Shown here: in pieces, positions 1 through 9,942 of the stretch | How the letters are laid out: every line of letters begins with the position of its first letter | How positions within the stretch are numbered: the first letter of the stretch is position 1 | Source of the DNA: Hexactinellida sp. DTS-2022 | Lineage: Eukaryota > Porifera > Hexactinellida | Length of the DNA: 64,000 nt | Assembly (NCBI GenBank): GCA_028753945.1 | Contig: JAPNXP010000001.1 | Location: 5,136,501-5,200,500, forward strand | Direction: 5' to 3' | The notes under the pieces: generated by a model | Database searches by the model: none | Told to the model about the DNA's origin: nothing | What the model saw: only the letters and a program-made list of their open reading frames with translations | Made by a program: the position numbers and the translations under genes

Positions 1-880
1 TAATTAACTAAATTAATTTTGACAAAATTGGAGATTTTGGCGGGTACCCGTATCGAACGCATATTGATTTGACGCGTTGCGAGTTAAAAGCAAAGTAATT
101 CATGCTCTCGTCATTTTCTACTAGGAAAATCTCTTGCTTAGTTACTATAGCAACGGAAAGTATGTATTTACATATTTGTGTCAAAACTATTTTGAAAATC
201 TATGATTTTTTTTATAAAATAATTACTATATAGTATGTTATAGGAACTGAAGCACTAATTGAATTGAGTCCGTCAAGTCCTTTTTTTTTACCCATCACAA
301 GCATTCTCAAGTAGTCGTAGGTAGCGTTAACTAATATTGTTTAAATATAGAATATATTGTGTATTGTCTACAACATATACTATTGTTCTAGAAAGTACCA
401 TTTGAGAAGTCTATTTCTACTTAATAACTAATTAGGCGTCGCTGATGTGTTAACTATTTACATGGACAAACTGCACCGTACAAAGTGCAAGCTAGGTTGT
501 TTGTATGAGAGACTAATTTCTAGAATATGGGATAGTTATTATTTTCAGAACCAAGTAATAAACTACAGTGAATTTGGCGTCACAATAAGTCACATTTAGC
601 ACGAAATTTAAATGCTAATAGACTATAGTATATTGATATTAGTGCATAGTGTAACCTCGATAAACCGAACTTCGAAAAACCGAACTCTGCCATCATCTGA
701 ACTCCCAAGTCTAACCAAATGTTGTTGCATAAAGTAGGACATATGAATTTATCTGAACTTATTAGCCAGATCCCAAATCGAAGTTGTACGGTATAGCAAT
801 TTATATTAGGCAAACACGAAGTCTGTATAATTGTGTCAAAACCAACCCAATTTATACAGCAATAGTTTAACTTTAATAGA
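1..880. other. AT-rich intergenic DNA
   Basis: No coding region, RNA gene or clear repeat boundary is visible here. The open frames are short and antisense to nothing recognisable. The stretch ends at the hairpin module of the Helitron-like copy that starts near 881. Confidence 0.5.
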
Positions 881-1530
881 TACTAGCCCTTCGGTCTCGA
901 TCGCTTTGCGACGGATCGGTGCTACGCATCTCAAGTTAACGGCCGCTATGCAGCCTTACTCCTCACCCTTTCTACCATGGAAAATGGCAGAAAGGGAGTT
1001 ATATACATCCATTTAGAAAATTTCCATAGTTTTAACTTGTTTTTCATATTATAAATTTATAAATGCGAATTTCGTGTTCAGCACACTTGTTTACCTATTA
1101 TACCTTTGAAAGCTAACTTCTAGGTTTATTTTTATTTTTAATCAATTTGTTTACCTATTTTTGTAAACAACAACAACAATAAATATTCATTTAGAAATTT
1201 ATAAACGCGAAATTCGTGTTCAGCATACTTGTTTACCTATTATAGCGTTGAAAGCTAACTTCTAGGTTGATTTTGAATGTTCATTAATTTGTTTACCTAT
1301 TTTGTGTCAACAACAACAACAAATATTCATATTATAAATTTGTAAATGCGAAATTCGTGTTCAGCATACTTGTTTACCTATTATAACATTTATTTACCAA
1401 TTATAATATTTGAAAGTTAGTTTATATCTCGTATATAAATGCGGTTTCTATTCCCCCATCACTTTAATACAATCCGGACAAACAAACAAACAAACAAACA
1501 AACAACAAACGAGATTTAATAATATAGATA
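881..1530 (-). mobile_element. Helitron-like non-autonomous element, copy A
   Basis: One end (about 881-960) is a GC-rich module of consecutive short hairpins, in which GTCGC/GCGAC, GGTGC/GCACC-type and GGCCGC/GCGGCC arms flank 2-3 nt loops. The other end (near 1530) is the reverse complement of TATCTATATTATTAAATCT followed by TTGTTTGT-rich sequence. Between them lie three direct copies of a unit of about 130-150 bp ending in TTTACCTATT. Copies B to F in this window share the two-ended architecture. The TC-start plus terminal hairpin layout recalls Helitrons, but no canonical CTRR end is seen, so the class is tentative. Non-coding. Confidence 0.45.
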
Positions 1531-1604
1531 CTCTATACCAGTGGTTCCCAACCTGGGAGGAATTTGGCCATCCTCGGGGAGGAATTCCACATAGGTATAC
1601 TTAG

Positions 1605-2204
1605 CAGGGAATGAAGGTTCACGAACGGACTGAATTTACGCAATTCAGTTCATCCTAAATTGACGCACGTTCAGTTCGTTCAAGTTCACCTCCTAACTTC
1701 AGCTCCACCAGCGTTCGTTCAGTTCGTTCACGGGCTAACCCGCTTTCGTTTAATCCGTTCGATCCGTTCAATTAAGTTCGTTCAGTTTGTTCAGTTCGTT
1801 CATTCGTTCAATTTGTTTAGTCAGTTCGTTCATTGTACAATGAGTAGGTCGAACTATCCGTTTATGATAGACTGTTCGATCCCCCAAGCTGTTACTGAAG
1901 TTCAGGTTAAGAAGCTAGAATCTAAGCTAAGAGACATGAGTTCACTAAGGATGTCCGGAATTAGCACTTTTACAGTCACCTATTATATATAATGGATCTA
2001 TATTTATAATATATCTTTATTCAGTTTAAATCTTTCAGTTCAGTTCGTTCAATTCGTTCAATTGAGTTCGTTCAGTTCGTTCAATTGCTGTTCGGAAACC
2101 GTTGGCGTTCGTTCAGTTCGTTCACCGTGAATTACTTAAAAGCCCTGCGTTCAGTTCGTTCAGTTCAAGTTCAATAAGTTCGTTCGTGAACCTTTCATTC
2201 CCTG
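1605..2204. mobile_element. hAT-type MITE filled with a TTCAGTTCG minisatellite
   Basis: The inverted termini CAGGGAATGAAGGTTCACGA and its complement lie inside the exact 8-bp duplication ATACTTAG (1597-1604 and 2205-2212). The interior is mostly degenerate repeats of GTTCAGTTCGTTCA, which give a spurious 110-residue open frame at 1660-1992. About 1840-1985 is unique sequence between two repeat blocks. Confidence 0.9.
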
Positions 2205-2213
2205 ATACTTAGA

Positions 2214-2894
2214 TATCTATATTATTAAATCTAGATTGTTGTTTGTGTGTGTGTTTGTGTGTTTATCCGGATTGTATTAATTAAAGTGATGGGGGAATAG
2301 AAACCGCATGTATATATGAGATAGAGACTAACTTTCAAATGTTATTATTGGTAAACAAAGTATGCTGATTTCGAATTTCGCATTTATAAATTTCTAATAT
2401 GAATATTTATTGTTGTTGTTTACCAAAAATAGGTAAACAAATTAATGAAAATTCAAAATGATCCTAGAGGCTAGCTTCCAACGGATATTTGAGGTAAACA
2501 AGTGTGCTGATTTCGAATTTTGCATTTACAAATTTCAAATATGAATATTTATTGTTGTTATTTACCAAAAGTATATAAACTAATAAATGAAAATTCAAAA
2601 TGCTCCTAGAGGCTAGCTTCCAACGGGTATTATAGGTAAACAAGGTGCTGAACACGAATTTCGCATTTATAAATTTCTCATATGAAAATTTATTGTTGTT
2701 GTTTACCAAAAATAGGTAAACAAAAACTAAATAAAATTCATTATAGTATAGTAAAGGGATGTATACAACTATAACAAATATTTACTAGCTTATATAGTCA
2801 ATTGTTTAGTGAGGAGTAAGGCCGCGTAGCGGCCGTTAACTTGAGGTGCGTAGCACCGATCTGTCGCAAAGCGACCGAGACCGAAGGGCTCGTA
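2214..2894 (+). mobile_element. Helitron-like non-autonomous element, copy B
   Basis: It begins TATCTATATTATTAAATCT and ends with the hairpin module (about 2815-2894) closing on GAAGGGCTCGTA. It is the inverted counterpart of copy A, with the same internal units (for example 2345-2740). It lies directly next to the inner hAT MITE, inside the outer hAT element. Confidence 0.45.
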
Positions 2895-3141
2895 TTAATG
2901 AAATTTTCTGGATTATTTTGTCTCACTGAATGATTTAATCACTGACTAATTAAAAATATCTTGTATTGATTATATTGACAGTTCTCACTGACAGTATTAT
3001 ATATATTTCACTTAGTTTGTCAGTTATTTCCAAACCAAAATTATACATTCTAATCCTGGGGGGGATTTTAGCATTAATATACCTTAGGGGGGTAATATCC
3101 TGACTTTTTTTTGGAAAAGGTTGGGAACCACTGCTCTATAC

Positions 3142-3948
3142 AAACTTGTATAAAGAAATACACAATTTCTGCAGCAACTACACTCCAACCTCCCTTATCC
3201 GGGAACTGTGGTCCCACTGGTCCGGAGGGTGCCCGTAACTCGGAATTTGCTCGGATGTGAGAATACAATGGCTGGTACACATAAAGTGTCTAATGCATAT
3301 TTCTAAATTCATTCAAAATTTAAAACTGATGTTTTTAACGGGTTGTGGATAAGTAATTTAAGATACGTATGTATCTAGCATATAATTTTTACATTGAACT
3401 CCATTGTTGATTAAAAGAAATTACGTCTTTAGTTTGGCTTTATAGCAAAAGGGTGCCTGGTTGAGGGATGTTCCCGGATCTTGGAGGTCCGGACGACGGA
3501 GGTTTGAGTGTACTTCATTTGTTGTGTACTAGCTGCTAATGTTAATGTTTTAAGGTTTGTAGTTAATTAACAAAAATACAGTAGTTATAAGAACTTGGTT
3601 AGTACTCAACTACTCATGGACAAAAATATACACCACACCGTGACCACATGTACTCTAACTAAGCCGAATCGTGTCTTTACCTAGTTACGGAATATAATTA
3701 TTGACTCGATGCCTAAAGTTTCCAACATTTACGCTTGTGTTTGTGTACAGTTATTTAGGATGTTTGATAATGTAAGAGCTATCGACATATCAATTTACTA
3801 CTTGAGTCTAAGCTAGAAAAACCTATAATGCAATACAGGGCAATCCCGAATGTCCGAACTTCGATCCGATTATTATAAATGATCGATCTCAACGAGTTCG
3901 ATTAATCAAGGTTGCATTGTACATTATACGTACTACACTAGTAGTATA
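3142..3948. other. Intergenic DNA with a pogo/Tigger-like MITE
   Basis: About 3176-3515 has diverged inverted ends: ACTCCAACCTCCCTTATCCG on the left and, on the right, the complement of ACTCAAACCTCCGTCGTCCG. This style resembles pogo/Tigger-derived MITEs. Its duplication is not resolvable. The rest is AT-rich without recognisable content. Confidence 0.4.
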
Positions 3949-3956
3949 ATACTATA

Positions 3957-4391
3957 CAGGGTTGATAAAAATCATGATTTTTTTAAAAAAATCAAAAAAA
4001 TCCGATTTTTTTGATTTAAATCAGATTTTTTTGATTTAAATCAGAATTTTGATTTTAATTGTTTTTTTTTGCAATCTATATCACACTGGCGTATATTATT
4101 TAGCTAATAGATTAATTACATTGTTAATGACTCATTATCAATGTAATTTGACTCATTATCAATGTATTTTCTTTTCTTTTCGCAAAAAACAATAGACATA
4201 AAAAATCTGATTTAAATCAAAAAAAGTCTGATTTAAATAAAAAAAGTCCGACTTTTTTGATTTAAATCAGACTTCTTTGATTAAAATCAGATTTTTGATT
4301 AAAATCATGATTTTTATTAATAAAAATCATTGATTTAAATCATGATTTAAATCAATGATTTAAATCACTTGATTTAAATCAAACAACCCTG
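3957..4391. mobile_element. hAT-type MITE made of TTTAAATCA repeats
   Basis: CAGGGTTG begins the element and CAACCCTG ends it, inside an exact 8-bp duplication ATACTATA (3949-3956 and 4392-4399). The interior is dominated by GATTTAAATC-type self-complementary repeats and can fold over most of its length. Its right end lies only 24 bp upstream of the splice acceptor proposed for the next PDZ exon (4414-4415). Confidence 0.9.
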
Positions 4392-4415
4392 ATACTATAT
4401 ATCCAATGTATTCAG

Positions 4416-5495
4416 ATAAGGACACCAGATGAAGACGAATCTAAACTACCCGGTAACGCAGAGGATATTTCAGAGGGGAGGAACCAAGTGCTGCACTCCA
4501 TTCCCAAAGATGGACCACTCAAGTTCTCTATTCAAGGAGGGACAGACACAGTACACGGGGGGAAGATTCTTATCTCACACATTCAGGAGGGAGGGGCCGC
4601 TGATAAGTAAGTAATCGCGTCATTCTAAGAAATAAATTTTGGGAAGCTGGTCACTAGGATGCTTTCTCAATAAATGTATACGTACGCGAACTTGAAGTGT
4701 TTGGGGAAAACTTCCATGCTTTATATAGGATAGGGTAATTAATCTTAGATCTTTAAACGAAATTTCGCCTTATCCATGGTTGTATTAACGAGGGTCTACA
4801 TAACATAAAACATTCACATTGCAATAATGACAATTGACTGTCTATAGATACGGTCTGATAAATGTGGGAGATCAGATTCTGACGGTGGAAGGAGAGAGCT
4901 TAGTGGGCGTGACACATGAACAAGCAGCCAGGGTGATAAAAGCTGCGATGGCTTCAAGTTCTCATACACTCAACATGGTTCTTGCCCAGATACCAGGTGG
5001 AGGTATGGAATGTCTAAGCTACTAAAATTTTGTGTAAATATTCAAGCCTTTTATTAGTATGCAAAATAATTACCAAATAATTATATGAATATGGCGAACA
5101 GGGGGGCACAGTGAATATATTTACACAATATTAAAGTTTATAGGTGTCATAGTAAGAGATACGGACACTTCGTTGCATTGACTTTCGTTCTATTTGAAAG
5201 TATTTTCAAAGAAGCAATGTTGTATCAATAAATATAATTATATTACTGTTATTATAGTAAGGTCCTTTGAATACGAATAACAAAAGTATATAAAAGGAAT
5301 GTCCGTATACCAAGTTATTCTAGCTAATTAAACTCGTTCTTCTTTCCATTTAAAAGGTACAAACCAAATAAATCGCACTTTAACCACGGGTAAACAAATA
5401 ACTTTTCCTAGGATTGACATAAATCAGTTATTTAATTAATAATTATTGTTCTAGATTCAGATGGTCGTTCCCCCAACACACTTTCCCAGATTTAG
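4416..5495 (+). CDS. PDZ-domain protein, 3' exons (5' part not found)
   Basis: Three exons can be read in one frame. Exon a, 4416-4606, follows acceptor TTCAG and ends at donor GTAAGT (4607). Exon b, 4848-5002, follows TCTATAG and ends at donor GTATGG. A candidate last exon c, 5455-5495, follows TTGTTCTAG and ends in TAG. Exons a and b together encode a PDZ core: a GPLKFSIQGG strand in the carboxylate-binding region, ILISHIQEGGAAD, then VGDQILTVEGESL and THEQAARVIKAA. The junction splits a Lys codon exactly inside the PDZ fold, which is strong evidence for the first intron. The tail after the PDZ would be only about a dozen residues, ending SPNTLSQI. PDZ domains bind C-terminal peptides in scaffolding proteins. 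I cannot tell which scaffold family this is. Upstream exons are not visible; a MITE occupies the intron just before exon a. Confidence 0.7.
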
Positions 5496-6705
5496 AGCAA
5501 TGATGTCTGAGATTCCAATTCACTTACTTGTTATATTAGCTTTTTATACACAAACGAACATGTACAATCTTTTTACAAATTTTCGATATTTATAAAAAAT
5601 TATATATTATATACTCAATAAGACTACTCAATATGACGCATGAAAGGATAATTATTTAGGAAATAAAACTACTTACGTATCTTCTTTCCCTTCGCGTAAC
5701 CAATTATATAACCAAACAGACCATACTTTATTGCAAATTAAGTCTGCAAATTACCATTTTAACTTATGCTACGTAGTAGATAACTAGCCTAATCAACGTA
5801 TGATACGATGGATTCTTGCCTCGTCAGTAAGGATTCTACATAACTTGTTTTCGTAAGTGTCTACAGAGTTTGGAAATACTGTATGGACATTAATTGAGAA
5901 ATAAGAGCGAAATTTCTATGATAACTCAATGAATTCCTTGGATAGGATATTATTCATTTGTCCAAGTTGTATTGTTGCGTTGGAAAATAAAATAAAATTT
6001 ATATTTAGGGAGTTAGCTAGTAGCAAAGTTATAATAGACAAACAAATGTATTTATTAAGAATTTCATGTGGATACCGGTCCATATTATGGTTCTATTTAT
6101 TATTATTGAAAAAGTATTGGTGAAAGAACATATTTCTCTACTCCCAACGATGTTCTTATAATCTGTATGACTAAATAAATTTCTAATTTAAATATAAATT
6201 GCTTTTAGCGAGTAAATCAACTAAAAATTAAATACGTATAGATATAATTTGTATAATAATATATGAAGCGAGACCATAGGGCTCGTATTTCTTAACTTCC
6301 CAAACCAATACACAGTGCAATATACTGTCTAAATTAAGATTAGTGTACGTATATTGTGACAGGTTGGTACCTAATCCTATCTGAAATTCTGAATATGCAC
6401 TTTTAACAAAGAATTAACAACGATGGTGCTGTAATAATTAATAGTTATGAATGCACGATGAGGTTGGATGAAGCAAGTAGTGTATCAAGTATCAGTTGTA
6501 ACACTTGCTCGGATATATTTCACTAGGTTTAATTCACCTTGTAAGGGCAAGGTTTAACTTAGGGCTGGCTATACAAGAGATCAGAAGGCGTTACTGGAAT
6601 CTCCAACCTCGTGTGATTATGTTTCTGAGCTCATCACCTCAGAGAATTGTGCAAAGAATGCCATTAATTAATTAATCTTGCATAGCTAAAATAACTAAGG
6701 TTACT
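5496..6705. other. AT-rich intergenic DNA
   Basis: No supported gene. A short relic of the hairpin module end (GAAGCGAGACCATAGGGCTC) lies near 6263-6285. Frames of about 60 codons near 5929-6123 look random in composition. Confidence 0.5.
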
Positions 6706-8025
6706 TCATACAACTGCCATATTACCTAAGCTCTTTACGTTATCAGGCTCTAACAAACTCTTCACGTTATCAGGGTCTAACAAACTCTTCCTAACAACAG
6801 GGGTGATGCTGTGGTGTTTGAGTCTGTCCGTTAGCTTAACGAGAGCCTGTCTCTGGTCGGGAGCCATGTCTCTGCTGTAGGTTTCTGCGAGAACCAGGAG
6901 ACACTGGTGCCACAACACGGGCAGCCCGGAGCTCTGGGGCGAGTCGAACTTGAGGAAATAGTTAACCAGCTGGTCTAGCACGCGGTAGGGGAGACAGTAC
7001 TGCTTGTTGATCAGCACCCGCATGAACACACTCACAGGTCCTGAGTACTCGCTCGTCTCCGCAAGCTTCATAAGACAGGCTCCCGAGTGGAGGATAGGAA
7101 TGCTTGTCTTGGCCAGCAAGCTGGACAGGATGCAGGCCTCTCTGAGCGAGCAGCCCTCGCTGGTGCAGAGGGGGAGGAGGATCGCCTTGAAGAAGGCGGC
7201 TGGTTTGAACAGAGACTTCTTGAGTGCCGCGTACAGATGGTAGTTCAGCTTCCCGAATTCCGCGATGTCGTCTCTGACGCGTGGCAGCAGCACCAGACGG
7301 TAGAACCGCTCTACGCGGGAGGGGACCGCGTTAGAGGCGATCAGCCGAGTCGCTTGGTACACGGCAGCGGCCGACCAGCTGTCCGGCTCCGTGAGCAACA
7401 TGACTTCCTCCCACCTCTGCAGGCGGGGAAGCGCTTTGAACGCCTTGGGCACCTTCCCGGCTCTGTAGCGCGAGAGGATGAGACCCACCTTCTTGTACAG
7501 AGACACTACGGACGCGTCCAGACTGAGCCCAGTGCTAACGCCGGAGGCCTGGGATCGAGCCTCGGAGAGCTCTCCCCGCTTCTCCTTCAGCGCCTGTTCT
7601 AGTAGGTCGGATATCTTGCTGCGGCCCGCGCCCCCGGAGGGGAGGAACCTCTCCAGGGAGGCCGCCTCCTGTCTGCCCAGCTCCTGCTCCATAGCGCGGG
7701 CCTCCAGCGCGGTCTGCTCGAAGCTCTCGTCCACGTCAGACCCCGAGTCCGAGGTATCGGAGTCCGAGTGCCCCAGGAAGCGGACAGGCGGTATGTGGGC
7801 AGGAGCGGGCGCGTACTCCTCCATGAGCTCCTGCTGCTGCTCGCGGGCCAGACGCAGGATCTTGCTGGACATGGAGGGCGCCACGGCCACAGGGTCCGCT
7901 TCTATGTCCGGGGCAGTCTCCGCAGGGGGGGCGGGCTTCTTGGGTCTATCCGCGCCTAGGATCTGCTTAGTTAGTGTCTCTCGGTGCTGCTTGTACCTCC
8001 TCAGAGCTTTCTTTGTCTTACCCAT
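6706..8025 (-). CDS. BYSL: Bystin (18S rRNA maturation factor, Enp1 homologue)
   Basis: The frame is 439 residues, matching the length of animal bystins (about 440). Bystin/Enp1 rides on pre-40S particles and is needed for 18S rRNA processing and export of the small subunit. The N-terminal third is charged and acidic (DSDTSDSGSDVDE), with the conserved SSKILRLAREQQQEL block near residue 53. The bystin domain fills roughly residues 165-425 and carries hallmark blocks VERFYRLVLLPRVRDDIAEF, LKKSLFKPAAFFKAILLPLC, REACILSSLLAKTSIPILHS, YCLPYRVLDQLV and LPVLWHQCLL. The start MGKTKK is the first Met of the open frame. It is a single GC-rich exon in AT-rich surroundings. The C-terminus contains a 27-bp tandem duplication giving a doubled (D/E)PDNVKSL motif. 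Confidence 0.97.
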   Translation of the reverse strand: MGKTKKALRRYKQHRETLTKQILGADRPKKPAPPAETAPDIEADPVAVAPSMSSKILRLAREQQQELMEEYAPAPAHIPPVRFLGHSDSDTSDSGSDVDESFEQTALEARAMEQELGRQEAASLERFLPSGGAGRSKISDLLEQALKEKRGELSEARSQASGVSTGLSLDASVVSLYKKVGLILSRYRAGKVPKAFKALPRLQRWEEVMLLTEPDSWSAAAVYQATRLIASNAVPSRVERFYRLVLLPRVRDDIAEFGKLNYHLYAALKKSLFKPAAFFKAILLPLCTSEGCSLREACILSSLLAKTSIPILHSGACLMKLAETSEYSGPVSVFMRVLINKQYCLPYRVLDQLVNYFLKFDSPQSSGLPVLWHQCLLVLAETYSRDMAPDQRQALVKLTDRLKHHSITPVVRKSLLDPDNVKSLLEPDNVKSLGNMAVV

Positions 8026-8560
8026 TACCTATAACCTTCTAGGAATATTATATTTATATATGTGGTTAAAAAATGCAAATTGTGGGATATTTAGTGAATG
8101 TGATAAATTCTCAAGGAAACTTGCATATTAATGCATATAATGAAAATGATGATGGTTGCCTAGGGATATGACCTCATATTCGTACATACTTCCATAATAC
8201 GAGTAGCATAGCAATTCGTAGGGCAGGTGTCATAGTAAATCCTGTTCCCCACACGGGCCACACCATATTTCCTAGGGAATAATGTACCCCCGAGTGTTTC
8301 CCTCTGGTTAATTTTGTTCCCCCGAACAGTATTCGCTAGTAAATATTGTTCCCCTGAACAATATTCGCTAGTAAATAATAAATATTGTTCCCCCGAACAG
8401 TGCAGATTCACTAGAAAATTATCTTCCCCTCAATACAAAATGGAACTAAGGTTACTAGAATATGTAGAAAAGTTGTGAATTACCTATTATTACATGCTTC
8501 TCGCTCTTTGAACAGCCTGCTGTATACTTTCCTCCCGAAAGATATAGGCGAATATGGAGG

Positions 8561-8618
8561 TATTGAAAAGTACACAACACATGTGCCTTAAGGCACATGT
8601 GTTGTGTACTTTTCAATA
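8561..8618. repeat. Perfect 58-bp palindrome
   Basis: Two 29-bp arms meet without any spacer at CCTTAAGG (centre 8589/8590). The outer end reads TATTGAAAAGTACACAACAC. Every position pairs. It lies inside the foldback element 8224-9268. Confidence 0.95.
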
Positions 8619-8733
8619 TATGGAATATGGTCGAATTTCTCCATTGTGTTATGGATAAATGCAGAATAATGCGTAATACTGTTTAGTTTCTATAATTGTT
8701 TAATTAACTTATGGATAACTAATAGTGAGATTA

Positions 8734-8933
8734 TACAGTCAGGTTCTTTTATTATGAACATTCAAGGGACCAAAAATTATGTTCATAATAGAGAGACTTC
8801 ATAATAAGCGAACTCAACTTAATAATACAAACCCTATGTAAGTTGTTAAATTGGAACCATAGGGCTTGTTCATAATAAAAAATCTTCATTTAAGCAGACG
8901 AAATCTTGTTCATAATAAGCAGACCTGACTGTA
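8734..8933. mobile_element. Tc1/mariner-like MITE (TACAGTCAGGT family)
   Basis: TACAGTCAGGTTC at 8734 and GACCTGACTGTA ending at 8933 form inverted termini beginning and ending in TA. The interior repeats TTCATAATA-type words. A second member of the family lies at 19100-19290. Confidence 0.75.
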
Positions 8934-9307
8934 ATTGGATTTTCTCGAATTCACTTTCGATTGTGTCATATCAATATAATATACAGTACGGATATTAATA
9001 TTACTACTGTACTAAAAGGGGAAACAGTATATTCTAGTGAATACTGTCGGGGGAACAATATTTTCTATTAGGCAGAGGGGAACAAGATTCCCTAGAGTGG
9101 AACAGTATTCCCTAATGAATACTGTTCGCCGGGGGAACAATATTTTCTAGTGAATACTGTTCGGGGGAACAATATTTTCTATTAGGCAGAGGGAACAAGA
9201 TTCCCTAGAGGGTAACAATATTTCCTAGGAAAAATAGTTCGGGGGAACAGGATCTCCTCTGACACCTGCGGAAGGGTGGGCCAGGTGGGGCCTGTGCTCC
9301 ACCAGTG

Positions 9308-9942
9308 GCAATTCGTAATGCATTACACGTATTGATAATTGGCTAGACACCTCACTATTGATTACCTAGTCAGATTACCCAGTTGGTAGTTGGTTGACAT
9401 GATTATTGATGAATCTGCATATTTCGTATTTCTCTGAATAAAAGATTAGCTGTTAGTACTTGCACTGAACACTTCGAACTATATAATGTTTTCTAATAGT
9501 AGGTACCCTGGAGCTTTATAAACCCAGTTATAGTGTAAATCTAATCTGTCTGGAGGAAATGGCGCTAGAAAAGATTAACTTAGCTTGCTTATTCGGGGAA
9601 AATTTAGGTTTACGAGATAAGCAGCAAATTACCAACGGTAATTAATGGTTAGTGCCTCCCTTCCCACTACAAAAGTTCCAACACCAAATATAAAGGTGCT
9701 ATTGCTCTAGCATACCTCTGAACATATTTGAGAACGTTCGATTATATCCCCAAATAACTCGTATAATATAACACACTGTAATAATACATTGAAATCTACA
9801 TACAATTAGTTACTATAGATAGGAAAATAATTTCGACACTAACTAATAGAGATCTACCATAGGGCAGCTGAGTACGTAACAGGGGTCCTGGGCTAGCTAG
9901 TATAGAGTACGATTAACACACAGATAAGCCTACGGGAGGAGA
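9308..9942. other. Intergenic DNA downstream of MVP
   Basis: AT-rich, no repeat boundary and no coding region seen. It probably contains the 3' untranslated region of the minus-strand MVP gene. Confidence 0.4.

Larger units (their letters stand above)
1539..3133. mobile_element. hAT-type non-autonomous element with nested insertions
   Basis: The termini are CAGTGGTTCCCAACC at 1539 and its inverted copy GGTTGGGAACCACTG ending at 3133. Both sides carry the exact 8-bp duplication CTCTATAC (1531-1538 and 3134-3141), the hAT signature. Two elements have inserted inside it: a second hAT-type element (1605-2204) and a Helitron-like copy (2214-2894). What remains of the original element is short GC-rich terminal sequence. 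No transposase is encoded. Confidence 0.9.
8224..9268. mobile_element. Foldback element with GTTCCCCC repeats
   Basis: CAGGTGTCATAG at 8224 is mirrored by GACACCTG ending at 9268. Both arms (about 8224-8440 and 9015-9268) contain several inverted copies of a GGGGGAACAATATT / ACTGTTCGGGGG unit. A 10-bp direct repeat GCAATTCGTA flanks a slightly larger interval (8211-8220 and 9308-9317), so the true right boundary may lie near 9307. The centre holds a perfect palindrome (8561-8618) and a Tc1/mariner-like MITE (8734-8933). Non-coding. Confidence 0.65.

Noticed and set aside
1660-1992. 110-residue frame with repeated FVQFVHS-like words
   Set aside because: Product of the TTCAGTTCG minisatellite inside a MITE.
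7004-8131. Several plus-strand frames over bystin
   Set aside because: Shadows of the GC-rich bystin coding strand.
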